Origin: Pleurobrachia bachei
Taxonomy: Eukaryota; Ctenophora; Tentaculata; Cydippida; Pleurobrachiidae
Assembly (NCBI GenBank): GCA_000695325.1
Contig: AVPN01000595.1
Coordinates: 1 to 44,578 of the forward strand
DNA length: 44,578 nt
Direction of reading: 5' to 3'
Part shown: positions 1 to 10,945 of the stretch, piece by piece
How the letters are laid out: every line of letters begins with the position of its first letter
Numbering within the stretch: the first letter of the stretch is position 1
The notes under the pieces: model-generated
Database searches by the model: none
Seen by the model: only the letters and a program-made list of their open reading frames with translations
Told to the model about the DNA's origin: nothing
Made by a program: the position numbers and the translations under genes

Positions 1-1122
1 GTAGAAAAGCTTTTTCCACACTCCTTACATTTGTGTGGTTTGTATCCACTGTGATTTAAAAGGTGTTGAGTAAGATGCGAAACTTTCACAAATGCCATTG
101 GACAAACATCACAGAAGTGTTTTCTATCAGGATGGTCGTCAAGAATGTGCTGATACAAGTCACTATCTGATGGTTTCCAGACCAGGCAATCCTTAATTTT
201 ACACTGGTATCTTGAATTTGCCTCATTTTTATCAACTACAGCCATAGAAGGCTGTTCTGTTTCCTGATTGAGTTTGCTGTCAGAAGGTTTTTGAGGAAGA
301 ACATTCGGTTTCTGAACTGATATAGATTCACCGAAAGTACACTCTGGTAGTGGATTATTTCTAGCTCGTTTGCTAGTGGTTATCCGGGAAGGTGCAGCTC
401 TAGGAGTAGATTTTACAGAACGTAGTGAACGAATTTGTTGTTGATGGGGAGAAGTAGGCAGAGTTGGTGATTTAGAACAGTGATCCTCTCCGTCTGAGCC
501 AAAACTATCGCCGTCTGAAAATAAAATGATGAATTAGAATTGAAAATGCTCTGATTAGACAAAACAATCAGATGTGATGAATGGTATGACCCTTTCCCGG
601 AAAGGGTCATACCGGGGTCATACCATATCTGAAAGGCTTTCCGAACTCACCCTTTTCAAAAGAGACATCACTCATTGGCGGAGCAGCGGAAAAATCAGCA
701 ACTGAGTCATAGTAAAAAGGATCTAAACTCTCAATTTTAACAGAATCCACTGTTATTTCATCCTCCAAACATCCAACCTCTGATCCCAGAGTTGTAGAAT
801 TCCCTCCTCGAATCTCAGGGACACCAGTTTGGGTACCAACTTCCACCAACATGGCTGTTTTAACAAGTTTGTACCCCGGATCCAGAGGGCCACTACCTGA
901 TTTTCCACAACCAGCACAAGTGAATAAAATGAGATTATCTGCCTCTGAAGCTGTTATAACCTTGGATACTAGACAGGGAGAGTATATTGTAGGTTTCATG
1001 TCGTCTTCCATATATATTGGTTCATTTTTCAGGAGGGAAGGAATTTCTATCTCGCTTCCAGTTTTCATGACAGGTTGTTGGGGACTACAAATACTGGCTC
1101 TAACAGTTTTTCTTTTTGCCAT
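1..1122 (-). CDS. C2H2 zinc-finger protein, copy A (3' part beyond window)
   Basis: Two exons are visible, about 651-1122 and 1-514, and the gene runs off the left edge. The donor (GTGAGT after SFEK) and acceptor (TTTTCAG) flank a 136-nt intron and join in phase (G|AC). Exon 1 encodes about 157 residues of unknown function, acidic and Ser/Thr-rich, with one CxxC pair (TCAGCGK). Exon 2 has a basic Ser/Pro linker, a degenerate first finger (YQCKIKDC..H..H) and canonical fingers (FCDVCPMAF, HKCKECGKSF). The start at 1122 follows an acceptor-like CTTCCACAG by six bases. Copy B is a close paralogue, so A may also continue into an F-box/LRR part, but that lies outside the window. It is probably a nuclear nucleic-acid-binding protein; its target is unknown. 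Confidence 0.75.
583..613. repeat. Perfect hairpin inside intron of copy A
   Basis: Two 15-bp arms, GGTATGACCCTTTCC and its exact reverse complement, flank a single base. The GGTATGACCC half-site recurs at 614-624 as GGGGTCATACC. It accounts for the longer intron of copy A compared with the 91-nt intron of copy B, which keeps only one degenerate half. It may be a small insertion or a local inverted duplication. Confidence 0.7.
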
Positions 1123-1129
1123 TATATCC

Positions 1130-1393
1130 TGTGGAAGAGAGACAATAATTAAACGAGGATTTTCTTATGTTAATCTAGATGGGATACAGATGGCATCTTA
1201 AGAAGAGAAGTATTCATTTTTGAACAGGGGTCGGGGGCGGGGGGAAGGAGTCGACTGATAAACAATGATTTATTAAAAATGAAAAAATGTACTTATAATT
1301 GTATAAATGTATTAATTTTAATTTGTATTAATTCAAATATATTTAACATTTTGACGATATGAACCCACTGGAGCTGGAACTGATTGTGACACT
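1130..1393. repeat. Intergenic unit duplicated between copies A/B and B/C
   Basis: From about 1170 to 1393 the sequence is nearly identical to about 4335-4560, including a G-rich stretch (GGGGTCGGGGGCGGGG) and an AT-rich tail. The duplication unit of the zinc-finger/F-box family therefore includes the spacer. I see no gene or RNA here. The AT-rich part lies just 3' of the minus-strand gene and may hold its 3' UTR and cleavage site. Confidence 0.65.
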
Positions 1394-4233
1394 TCATTCC
1401 AACACCCTGGCACCTGAGAAACCATATCCTCTTAGAGTGATAAACTTTGGAACAGACTCTGGATTAACATTTATTTGATGATTGCCCCATGACGGCGAAA
1501 GGACAATATCAAGTTTAGGTGAAGAGCGTTCTTCTTCAGTAAGCAGATCTAGGAAAATTCCAGTAAGTTTGTTACAACCGAAGATGTGTAGCGTCTTTAA
1601 ATTCTTCAGACAAATAATAATAAACGCTAGTTCACTGTCTTGGATATCAGAGTCGGACAAGGTGAGGCTCGTCAAGGCTTTACATGATGATAGAAAGCTT
1701 ATATTCCTTCCATTCGCAGAGATTCGGAGGTTCCGAACTTTTGACATGAGACGATATGCGTCGCGACCAGGACCTTTTAAACCAGAACAAATGAACCGTA
1801 AATCCAGATGACGTATGTTTGGGCACATCTTCATCATTTCAGGCAGACATCTCGTCATGGAAATCCGAATATTTGAATCTCCAACAAAATCTTGAATGTT
1901 TGGATAAGTCAGGATTGGGCGTCATTTCAATGTTTTCCACCAAGGATAAATGCTTAAGCTTTGGAAAAACTGGAAGTTCACGAAGATTTCTTGATAATAG
2001 AAACTTGGAGGGAAGCGTTAGATTCTCTAGAGTGGTGCTAAAAGCAAGCAGAATCTCTAGTAGCGTCTGGTTTTCAAGTTTACTACAGCTTTTTGTAATT
2101 GAGATGCGCTCGACAGAGTTCCCTTCTAGTGAACTAACAATAGACTTTCCAGTTATTTCTAGACACTGTGTAAATTTGAACTCTTTCAGAACGGGCATTC
2201 TGGATAACAAACTTTCTAAAGATTCCTCATCCAAACTACATTGAAAGATTTCAAAATAAGTTAAGTTGTTGAAGTATGGCAAAGGAATCGGGTCGAACAA
2301 AAATGGTCCTGTAATAATTAACCGCTCTAATGTTTCCGGCAGGCTCGATACAATGTTGTTCAACTTGACAAGATATTGTTCTTCATGGACGGAACTTTTA
2401 ACAGTTGAAAAGCCTAAGGTTAGTTCACAAAGTGGAAGTTTCTTTAAAGTGCTGGCAAACTTTTCCACTGAAATGAAATTTGCCTCTTCTAAAACGAGTT
2501 TATGAAGAAAGGGCTGGTTTGAAATGATTTCACAAACCCGATCCTCAACACCGTGCTGATTCCAAAAGTTCATAAAACTAAGACATTGGATTGCTCTGGG
2601 CAAATAAACAGCAGCTGCGTGGGCGAAAGCTATGGACATTGTTTCACACAATAAACCCAGACTCTTAAGATTCGGTAACTTGTTCAGAGCCGTTAAGGTC
2701 TTCATTGAAATGTCGCATTCAACTTTATCGACAATTCCTTTAAATGTGTTAAGAGGTTCAGCAATGCGCTCCTCTGGACAATATATAGATTTTTCGCAGT
2801 AGTTATCATAATACAATTCTAAACAGTGTTCATTAGAAAATACAATTGCATGAACTGACCGCAGCGCGTCCCTGGACAGGTTGTACCATAGCTTGCAGAC
2901 TTTCCCATATTCCAACAACTCAACCGGGTCAAAGAAAGTAAAAATGTGGAGAATCACTTCGTCTGGTAGCTGATGAAGACTCGGTTCTCCCTCAACCATC
3001 CTTTCTTTCGTGAAATCTGCAAATCGAGGAGTATTTTGTTCAGATTCATATTGACTCTCGACACTGGAAGTAATCCTAGATTTTCGTGAACGTAGCAATA
3101 CATTTGACAGTTCAGACCACGTTCTGGAAACAGCACGACAGTTCAGGAGATCAGGTGAGTCCAGATAGATATTTAAAATGTTGATTTTTTTGAAACTCAT
3201 AGGACAAATTTCACACTGGAACTTATTTCTTGGGTGTACAGTTTCAATATGCTTGTATAACTCTGATCTGGGAACTTTAACTCCACAATTTTTTAAACGG
3301 CACATAACATTATTGCTATGACCAATGGTCTGGTGTCGATGTAAATGTGATTTAGTAGAAAAGCTTTTTCCACACTCCTTACATTTGTGTGGTTTGTATC
3401 CACTATGAGACAAAAGGTGTTGATTGAGATGCGAAACTGTCACAAAAGCCATGGGACAAACATCACAGAAGTGTTTTCTATCGGGATGGTCGACCCGAAT
3501 GTGCTGGTATAATTCCTTCTCTGATGGTTTCCAGACCAGGCAATCCTTGACTTTACACTGGTAGCTTGAAATTGTCTCTTTTTTATCGACAAAAGGCTTT
3601 GTAGCTCTAGGAGTAGATTTTAAAGAAAGCTGTGGAAGAATTTTTTGTTGCTGGTGAGAAGGAGGCAGGGTTGGCGATTTAGAACAGTGTTCCTCTCCGT
3701 CTAAGCCAAAAATATCGCTGTCTGAAAACAAAACGAAGAATTAGAATTGACCATGCCATGGTTAGACAAAACAATCAGATGTGATGAATAATATGACCCT
3801 TCCCAAACTCACCCTTTTCAAAAGAAACATCACCCATTGGCGGAGCAGCGGAAATATCAGCAACTGAGTCATAGTAAAAAGGATCTAAACTCTCAATTTT
3901 AACAGAATCCACTGCAATTTCATCCTCCAAACATCCAACCTCTGATCCCAGAGTTGTAGGACTCCCTCCTCGAATTTCAGGGACACCAGTTTGGGTACCA
4001 ACTTCCACCATCATGGCTGTTTTAACAAGTCTGTACCCCGGATCCAAACGACCACTACCTGATATCCCACAACCATCACACGTGAACAAAATGAGATTAT
4101 CATCTGCCCCTGAAGCTGTTACAATATTGGATACTAGACAGGGAGAGTATATTGCAGGTTTGATGCCGTCTTCCGTGTAGATTGGTTCAGTTTTCAGAAG
4201 AGGAGGTATTTCAATCTTTCTACCAGTTTCCAT
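1394..4233 (-). pseudogene. Zinc-finger to F-box/LRR fusion gene, copy B (frameshifted)
   Basis: Exon 1 is about 3813-4233 and exon 2 about 1394-3721, with a 91-nt intron joined in the same phase as copy A. Exon 2 encodes four to five C2H2 fingers (residues about 58-185), then switches mid-finger at about 3168 into F-box sequence (YLDSPDLLNCRAVSRTW). A second, complete F-box (LPDEVILHIFTFFDP) and leucine-rich repeats follow. Compared with copy C, 32 bases are missing at about 1903/1904. This stops the frame soon afterwards, while the remaining LRR stays open in another frame (1394-1858). The upstream ATG and acceptor found in copy A are mutated here, leaving a downstream Met at 4233. An intact version would be an SCF ubiquitin-ligase substrate receptor with an added nucleic-acid-binding module. 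It could be a chimeric pseudogene. Confidence 0.65.
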
Positions 4234-5743
4234 GACAGGTTGTTCTGGACTATAAATACTGGTTCTTACAGGTTTTCTTTTTCGGTAATATAGGACACCT
4301 TCTCTCTGTTATTAATTTACTCCTAAAAGAATTGTTAATCTAGATGGGATACAGATGGCATCTTAAGAAGAGAAGTATTCATTTTTGAACAGGGGTCGGG
4401 GGCGGGGGGAAGGAGTCGACTGATAAACAATGATTTATTAAAAATGAAAAAATGTACTTATAATTGTATAAATCATAAATGTATTAATTTTAATTTGTAT
4501 TAATTCAACTATATTTAACATTTTGACGATTATATGAACCCACTGGAGCTGGAACTGATTGTGACACTTCATTCCAACACCCTGGCACCTGAGAAACCAT
4601 ATTCTCTTAGAGTGATAAACTTTGGAACAGACTCTGGATTAACTTTTATTTGATGATTGCCTCATGACGGTGAAAGGACAATATCAAGTTTAGGCGGAGA
4701 GCGTTCTTCTTCAGTAAGCAGATCTAGGAAAATTCCAGTAAGTTTGTTACAACCGAAGATGTGTAGCGTCTTTAAATTCTTCAGACAAATAATAATAAAC
4801 GCTAGTTCACTGTCTTGGATATCAGAGTCGGACAGAGTGAGGCTCGTCAAGGCTTTACAGGATGATAGAAAGCTTATATTCCTTCCATTCGCAGAGATTC
4901 TGAGGTTCCGAACTTTTGACATCAGACGATATGCGTCGCGACCAGGACCTTTTAAACCAGAACAAATGAACCGTAAATCCAGATGACGTATGTTTGGGCA
5001 CATCTTCATGATTTCAGGTAGACATCTCGTCATGGAAATCCGAATATTTGAATCCCCAACAAAATCTTGAATGTTTGGCATTCGTGAGACAAAAGTTAAT
5101 AACTCTGAAGATAAGTCAGGATTGGGCGTCATTTCAATGTTTTCCACCAAGGATAAATGCTTAAGCTTTGGAAAAACTGGAAGTTCACGAAGATTTCTTG
5201 ATAATAGAAACTTGGAGGGAAGCGTTAGATTCTCTAGAGTGGTGCTAAAAGCAAGCAGAATCTCTAGTAGCGTCTGGTTTTCAAGTTTACTACAGCTTTT
5301 TGTAATTGAGATGCGCTCGACAGAGTTCCCTTCTAGTGAACTAACAATAGACTTTCCAGTTATTTCTAGACACTGTGTAAATTTGAACTCTTTCAGTGCG
5401 GGCATTCTGGATAACATATGTCCTAAAGATTCCTCCTCCAAACTACTGCAGTCAAAGATATCAAGATACTTTAAGTTTTTGAAGTATGGTAAAGGAATCA
5501 GGTCCAACTGAACTGGTCCTTTAACACTTAACCGCTCTAATGCTTCCGGCAGGCTCGATAGAATGTTGTTCAACTTGACAAGATATTGTTCTTCACGGAC
5601 GGAACTTTTAACAGTTGAAAAGCCTAAGGTTAGTTCACAAAGTGGAAGTTTCTTTAAAGTGCTGGCAAACTTTTCCACTGAAATGAAATTTGCCTCATCT
5701 AAAACGAGTTTATGAAGAAAGGGCTGGTTGGAAATGATTTCAA

Positions 5744-5793
5744 TTTGGGCTAGGAGTTGTGGCACGACTAAGGTTTTCAAGTATTTTGATTCT
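5744..5793. other. 50-bp block that is the unreversed complement of copy B
   Basis: Every base is the Watson-Crick complement of the base at the same aligned position in copy B (2534-2583), read in the same direction: 50 of 50 positions. Sequence on both sides aligns normally at a constant offset of 3210. An inversion would give a reverse complement, which this is not. The block creates the stop codon that splits copy C. Confidence 0.9.
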
Positions 5794-6095
5794 CATTGGA
5801 TTGCTCTGGGCAAATAAACAGCAGCTGCGTGGGCGAAAGCTATGGACATTGTTTCACACAATAAACCCAGACTCTTAAGATTCGGTAACTTGTTCAGAGC
5901 CGTTAAGGTCTTCATTGAAATGTCGCATTCAACTTTATCGACAATTCCTTTAAATGTGTTAAGAGGTTCAGCAATGCGCTCCTCTGGACAATATATAGAT
6001 TTTTCGCAGTAGTTATCATAATACAATTCTAAACAGTGTTCATTAGAAAATACAATTGCATGAACTGACCGCAGCGCGTCCCTGGACAGGTTGTA

Positions 6096-6145
6096 GGTAT
6101 CGAACGTCTGAAAGGGTATAAGGTTGTTGAGTTGGCCCAGTTTCT
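6096..6145. other. Second 50-bp unreversed-complement block
   Basis: It matches the complement of copy B 2886-2935, unreversed, at 50 of 50 positions and at the same offset of 3210. The 302 bp between the two blocks look identical to copy B in normal orientation. The block replaces the core of the second F-box. Copy E agrees with copy B here, so C is the altered member. Confidence 0.9.
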
Positions 6146-6485
6146 CAGTAAAAATTTGAAGGATCACTTCGTCTGGTAGCTGATGAAGACTCGGTTCTCC
6201 CTCAACCATCCTTTCTTTCGTGAAATCTGCAAATCGAGGAGTATTTTGTTCAGATTCATATTGACTCTCGACACTGGAAGTAATCCTAGATTTTCGTGAA
6301 CGTAGCAATACATTTGACAGTTCAGACCACGTTCTGGAAACAGCACGACAGTTCAGGAGATCAGGTGAGTCCAGATAGCGAAAGATGAACAGAAGAACTT
6401 CGTCCGAAACACAGTGGAAGGGGGACTTGTTTAATCGAGGTCTTTTATTGAGTGGCTCGGTAGTTTCATCGTCTGTTTTTGACAT

Positions 6486-6663
6486 CTTTCTAAATAGGAA
6501 GATTTGAAGGAGTTTAAATTTGGGTTGGTATAGGTAGGGACTCCCTACTAGGGAGCCTTTATCAGGTCTCAGGAGGATTGGGGTATGGGGGAAATTGTTT
6601 GCAATACGCTTTATAAATCATACAACTCGAATCTTATTGAAATAAAAAATTGCTCATGCTCAC
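6486..6663. repeat. Spacer shared by F-box copies C/D and D/E
   Basis: This spacer is closely similar to 8932-9080. Both include a stretch ending TTTATCAGGTCTCAGG and an AT-rich end next to the following stop codon. It joins the 5' flank of one minus-strand F-box gene to the 3' end of the next. The 6541-6562 part holds a short inverted repeat (GGGACTCCCTACTAGGGAG). No coding signal is seen. Confidence 0.6.
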
Positions 6664-8104
6664 TTAAGTAAACATGAACGCATTTCCATCTAAAATAATG
6701 AACTTGGGAACACACACGGGATCAACTGTTATTTTTTCGGAGATATAAAGAAGAATTTCTAGTTTAGGTGTACAGCGTTCATCTACAGTCAGTAGCTCTA
6801 AGAATTTACCAGTCAGTTTTTTACAACAATAAAGTTCTAGAATTTTCAGATTCTTTAGATGAGAGATAATAAACGCTATTTCACTGTCCAAGATGTCATA
6901 GTTGTATAGAGTGAGGCTTGTCAAGGATTTACAGAATGAAAGATGTCTGATGTTTCTTCCGTTTGCAAAGATTTTGAGGTTGCGAACTCTGGACATCAAA
7001 CGATATGCGTCTATGCCTGGATCATCAAAACTAAGGCACATATCCAGTAAATCGAGGTTTTGAATCTTTGGGCACATCTGCATTATTTCAGGAAGGCATC
7101 TTCTCGTAGAAATTGAGAAAAAACTACAAGATAATTCCTGCAGATTCGGCATTCGAGCAAGAAGACTCAATAACTGAGATGATAAGTCGGGATCTGGCAT
7201 GAAACTCTCTCTATTCAACGACAAATGAGTTAGTTTAGGGAACACCGGCAGCTGATGAAACTTGTTGATCTTCAAGAAATCACAGGGAAGCGTCAGCTGC
7301 TCCAGAGAAACACTAAAAGCAAGCAGAATCTTTAATATTGTATCATTTTCAACTTTGCGGCAGAATCCCTCGAAGGTTATCCACTTGATAGGAATTCCCT
7401 GTAGCGTTTTAGCGATAGACTCCCCTGTTATACTTTGACATCCATAAAAAATTAATCGTCTTAGGTTAGGCATTCTGGAAATGAATCTCTCCAACGATTT
7501 CTCGTTCAAGTTTTTACATTGCCGAAGTTCAAGGTGGTCCAAGTTGTTGAATTGTGGTAACGGAGTAGAGTCGACAAGAAACGATCTCTTAAGACTTAAC
7601 CGCTCCAATGTTCCCGAGACACTTCCGAGGATTTTGTTAATTTCAACTGGAAAAATCTCTTGGTAAGGTAGAGGCCTTCCAGTGAAATAATCCTTCATGC
7701 CAAACAGGTTCAAGGAAAGTTCACGAATAGGAAGTTTCTTTAAAATACTGGAAAACCTTTCCACTGAATGGAAATCCGTGTCTCCTAAAACAAGATTTTG
7801 AAGGAAGGGCTGGTTTGAAATGATTTCACAAATTCCATCCTCGACACCGTGTTCATTTCGGTCGTTGTGTATATCAAGACTTTCGAGTGTTCTGGGCAGG
7901 TAAAGAGCGGCAGCATGTGCGAAAGCTATGGACATAGTATGACATCCCAAGCGTAGCGACTTAAGATTTGGTACTTTGTTTAGAGCTGCTAAGTTAACCA
8001 TTGAAACTTCACATTCCACGTCCTCCACAATTCCATTTAAGGTTTTTAAAGCTGCGACAATGTTCTTTTCCGAACAAGTAATGGATTTCCAAGAGTTTTT
8101 GTAG
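6664..8104 (-). pseudogene. F-box/LRR gene, copy D, 5'-truncated (F-boxes lost)
   Basis: An open frame of about 480 codons carries only the leucine-rich-repeat half, with repeated blocks such as LPQFNNLDHLELRQC and FISRMPNLRRLIFYGC. Homology to copies B and E continues upstream of any Met, through KNSWKSITCSEKN to about 8104, then ends at a run of G. Beyond lies a transposon-like element (8117-8931), and past it the normal 5' flank of this family resumes at 8932. About 460 bp holding the start codon and both F-boxes are therefore missing. The LRR frame is still open, so truncation looks recent. Without an F-box it cannot dock to Skp1 in the usual way. Confidence 0.7.
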
Positions 8105-8116
8105 GGGGGGGGGGCC

Positions 8117-8931
8117 GGCTGAAGTTTTTGAAGTTTTTGAAGTCAACTTCAAAAACTTCAAAAAGGAACTTAGGGTGGAAAACTTCAAAAACTTCAAAAA
8201 CTTCAAAAACTCATATCTCCTTAACCGTTGGAGATAGGCCCTATGTTGCTTCATAACTCTTATATAAACTTGTATATTCCGAACAAAATGCACCTCTTTA
8301 AAAATCCTATAGACAATCACAAACCATTTAAACCGGTATAGCCAAAAAACAGTCATGCGCATACACACAATTATGTGAATATCCCATTATTTTCCAAATT
8401 AGATGAAGTGGAGACTTCATTCACACTTATTTTGGCACGTATTCCCAATGACTCTAGGCCACTGATGATTTTTGAGCCCATATTTTTGTCCCTTCGCACA
8501 AAAATCTGCGTTTTGTGAAAATGGCTAATATCAGGGTTAGGGTGTGGCCCTAAATTTTTTTGAAAAGTTATTTAATAATTTTAAACACTTTCTAAGCATC
8601 TTCTAGGACATGGTTGAGTTTTTGAGACAAAATGAAATCTGTTTTTCTAAAAAAATAATTTTCTCACACCAAAATGTGCTATGGATTTCATGGCTAGGAA
8701 ACATTGCAAATATCCTCATACGTGGTAGAAACGGGGCACACAAGGGCAGATAACTTTGCCAAAATATGTATTAACGATAACATTAACCTAAACTAGTGTA
8801 ATAATAGTCACTGAGAGTATATAAAAGTAGTTAGGGGTTTTTGAAGTTTTTGAAGTTTTTGAAGTCAACTTCAAAAACTTCAAAAACTCAAAAAGTAGGG
8901 TGGAAAACTTCAGACTTCAAAAACTTCAGCC
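8117..8931. mobile_element. Non-autonomous inverted-repeat element (MITE-like), 815 bp
   Basis: The ends are inverted repeats: GGCTGAAGTTTTTGAAG on the left and its reverse complement CTTCAAAAACTTCAGCC on the right. Each end also carries a long palindrome of GAAGTTTTT units around GTCAAC, followed by AGGGTGGAAAACTTCA, so the subterminal modules are direct repeats of each other (about 8121-8212 and 8834-8920). The interior (8218-8833) has no convincing ORF. No target-site duplication is obvious, because the insertion coincides with a deletion in F-box copy D. A satellite-like or Helitron-related origin cannot be excluded. Confidence 0.6.
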
Positions 8932-9080
8932 AAATTTGAAGGAAGTTAAATTTTGGGCTGGTAGGAACTACTGACTACAGAGCCTTTATCAGGTCTCAGG
9001 GGGATTGGGGTACGGGGGAAATTGTTTGCAATACGCTTCATAAATCATACAACTCGAATCTTATTGAAATAAAAAATTGC

Positions 9081-10945
9081 TCACTTATTATAGGTAAACG
9101 TGAACTCATTTCCAGCTAAAATGATAAACTTAGGAACACACACGGGATCAACTATTATTTTCTTTTCGGAGATATAAAAACGAATTTCCAGTTTAGGTGA
9201 ACAGCGTTCTTCCACAGTAAGTAGCTCTAAGAATTTGCCAGTCAACTTTTTACAATAATGAAGTTCTAGAATTTTCAAATTCTTGAGATGAGAAATAATG
9301 AACGCTAGTTCGCTGTCCAAGATATCATCATTGTATAGAGTGAGGCTTGTCAAGGATTTACAGAATGAAAGATGGCTGATGTCCCTTCCATTTGCCAAGA
9401 TTGCGAGCTTTTTAACTCTTGACATCAAACGGTATGCATCGATGCCTGGATTATCTAAACCAGCGCATATGTAACGCAAATCAAGGTTTTGAATCTTTGG
9501 GCACATCTGCATTATTTTAGGAATAAAATACATCTTTTTGTTGAAATTGAGAAAAAACTACAAGATAATTCCTGCAGATTCGGCATTCGAGCAAGAAGAC
9601 TCAATAATTGTGACGAAAAGTCGGGATCTGAAATGATACTCTCTCTATTCAACGACAAATGGGTTAGTTTAGGAAACTCTGGCAGTTGATGAAACTTGTC
9701 GATCATCAGGAACTCACATGGAAGCGTCAGCTGCTCCAGAGAATTAATAAAAGCAAGAAGAATCTTTAATATTGTATCGTTTTCAACATAACGGCAGAAT
9801 CCCTCGAAAGTTATCCGCTTGATGGGAATTCCCTGGAGAGTTTTAGCGATAGATTTCCCTGTTATATTTGGACATTGATGAAATTTTAACCGCCTTAGAT
9901 TAGGCATTCTGGATAGCAAGCTTTCCAAAGATTTATCATCCAAGTTATCACATTCCTGAATTTCAAGATTCTTTAGGTTGTTGAAATGTGGTAACGGAGC
10001 AGAGTTGACCAGAAACGATCCCCCAACACTAAACCGCTCTAATCCTGTGACGCTTGCAAAAATTTTGTTAATTTCAACTGGAAATCCAAAGAAGTTGAAG
10101 GAAAGTTCACGAAGTGGAAGTTTCTTTAAAATTTGGGAAAGCTGTTTCACCGAGTTGAAATTTGAGTATTCTTTAACCAGATTCTGGAGAAAGGGCTGGT
10201 TTGAGATGATTTCACAAACCCGATCCTCAACACCGTGCTGATTATTTAAGTCGTTAAAATAAAGACTTTCCAGTGTGTTAGGCAGGTAAATAGCAGCTGC
10301 ATGGGCGACAGCTATGGACATTCTTACACACCACAAGCTCAGAGACTTAAGATTCGTTAGCTTGTTTAGAGCCGCTAAGGTCTTCATCGAAATATCGCAT
10401 TGTACGTCCTTCACAATGCCTTGAAATGTATGAAGAGCTTCAGCAGTGCGCTCTTCTGGGCAATATATAGTTTTCGTACGGAAGTTATCATAAGACAATT
10501 TACAGTGAATGTCACCATTGAATACGATGGATCGAACCGATAACAGAGCGTTTCTAGACACGTTGTACCATAGCTTGCAGACCTTACTACAGTTCAGTAA
10601 CTCAAGAGGGTCAAGGAAAGTAAAAAGATGAAGAATCAATTCGTCTGGTAGCTGATGAAGACTCGGTTCCCCCTCAACCATCCTTTCTGTCGTGAACTCT
10701 GCAAATCGAGGAGACTTTGCTTGATCGTCGACAATGGGTGCAGTCCTTGATTTTCGTGAACGCAACAATACATTTGACAGTTCATACCATGTTCTGGAAA
10801 CAGCACGACAGTTCAGGAGATCAGGTGAGTCCAGATAGCGAAAAATGAACAGGAGAACTTCGTCCGGAACATGGCGAAAGGGAGACTTGTTTAATCGAGG
10901 TCTTTTATTGATTGGCTCGGCATTTTCTTCATCATCTTTTGACAT
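9081..10945 (-). pseudogene. Double F-box/LRR gene, copy E (one frameshift)
   Basis: It starts at 10945 (MSKDDEEN), 3 nt after an acceptor-like CTCTTTAG. Residues 21-60 form F-box 1 (VPDEVLLFIFRYLDSPDLL) and 96-133 form F-box 2 (LPDELILHLFTFLDPLELL); LRRs follow. Two F-boxes in one chain are unusual. F-box proteins normally bind Skp1 with one F-box and substrate with the LRRs, within an SCF ubiquitin ligase. Near 9515-9537 a net 5-bp insertion relative to copy D breaks the frame, so the first ORF ends at 9512 and the rest of the LRR is open in another frame from 9533 to 9081. Apart from this it is the most complete member in the window. It is divergent to CPEB gene a, with a 1.27-kb intergenic region between. 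Confidence 0.7.

Larger units (their letters stand above)
4540..6485 (-). pseudogene. Double F-box/LRR gene, copy C (disrupted)
   Basis: It starts at 6485 with MSKTDDET and a basic NKRPRLNKS stretch (possible nuclear signal). The first F-box (VSDEVLLFIFRYLDSPDLL) and Skp1-type spacing are intact. The second F-box begins LPDEVILQIF but is overwritten by unrelated residues from the anomalous block 6096-6145. A second such block (5744-5793) introduces an in-frame TGA just after RAIQ, splitting the gene into 5793-6485 and about 4662-5779. The LRR part matches copy B without B's 32-bp deletion. Near the end a TGG-to-TGA change cuts the last 30 residues at 4662. An acceptor-like CCTATTTAG lies 4 nt before the ATG. 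If the two blocks are assembly errors, only the late stop remains and the gene may be nearly intact. Confidence 0.65.

Noticed and set aside
5744-6145. Ordinary inversion as explanation of the anomalous blocks in copy C
   Set aside because: The reverse complement of either copy B block does not match either copy C block; only the unreversed complement does.
8009-8368. Minus-strand ORF of 119 codons rich in KFLKF repeats
   Set aside because: It is translation of the GAAGTTTTT repeats of the inverted-repeat element into F-box copy D in the wrong frame.
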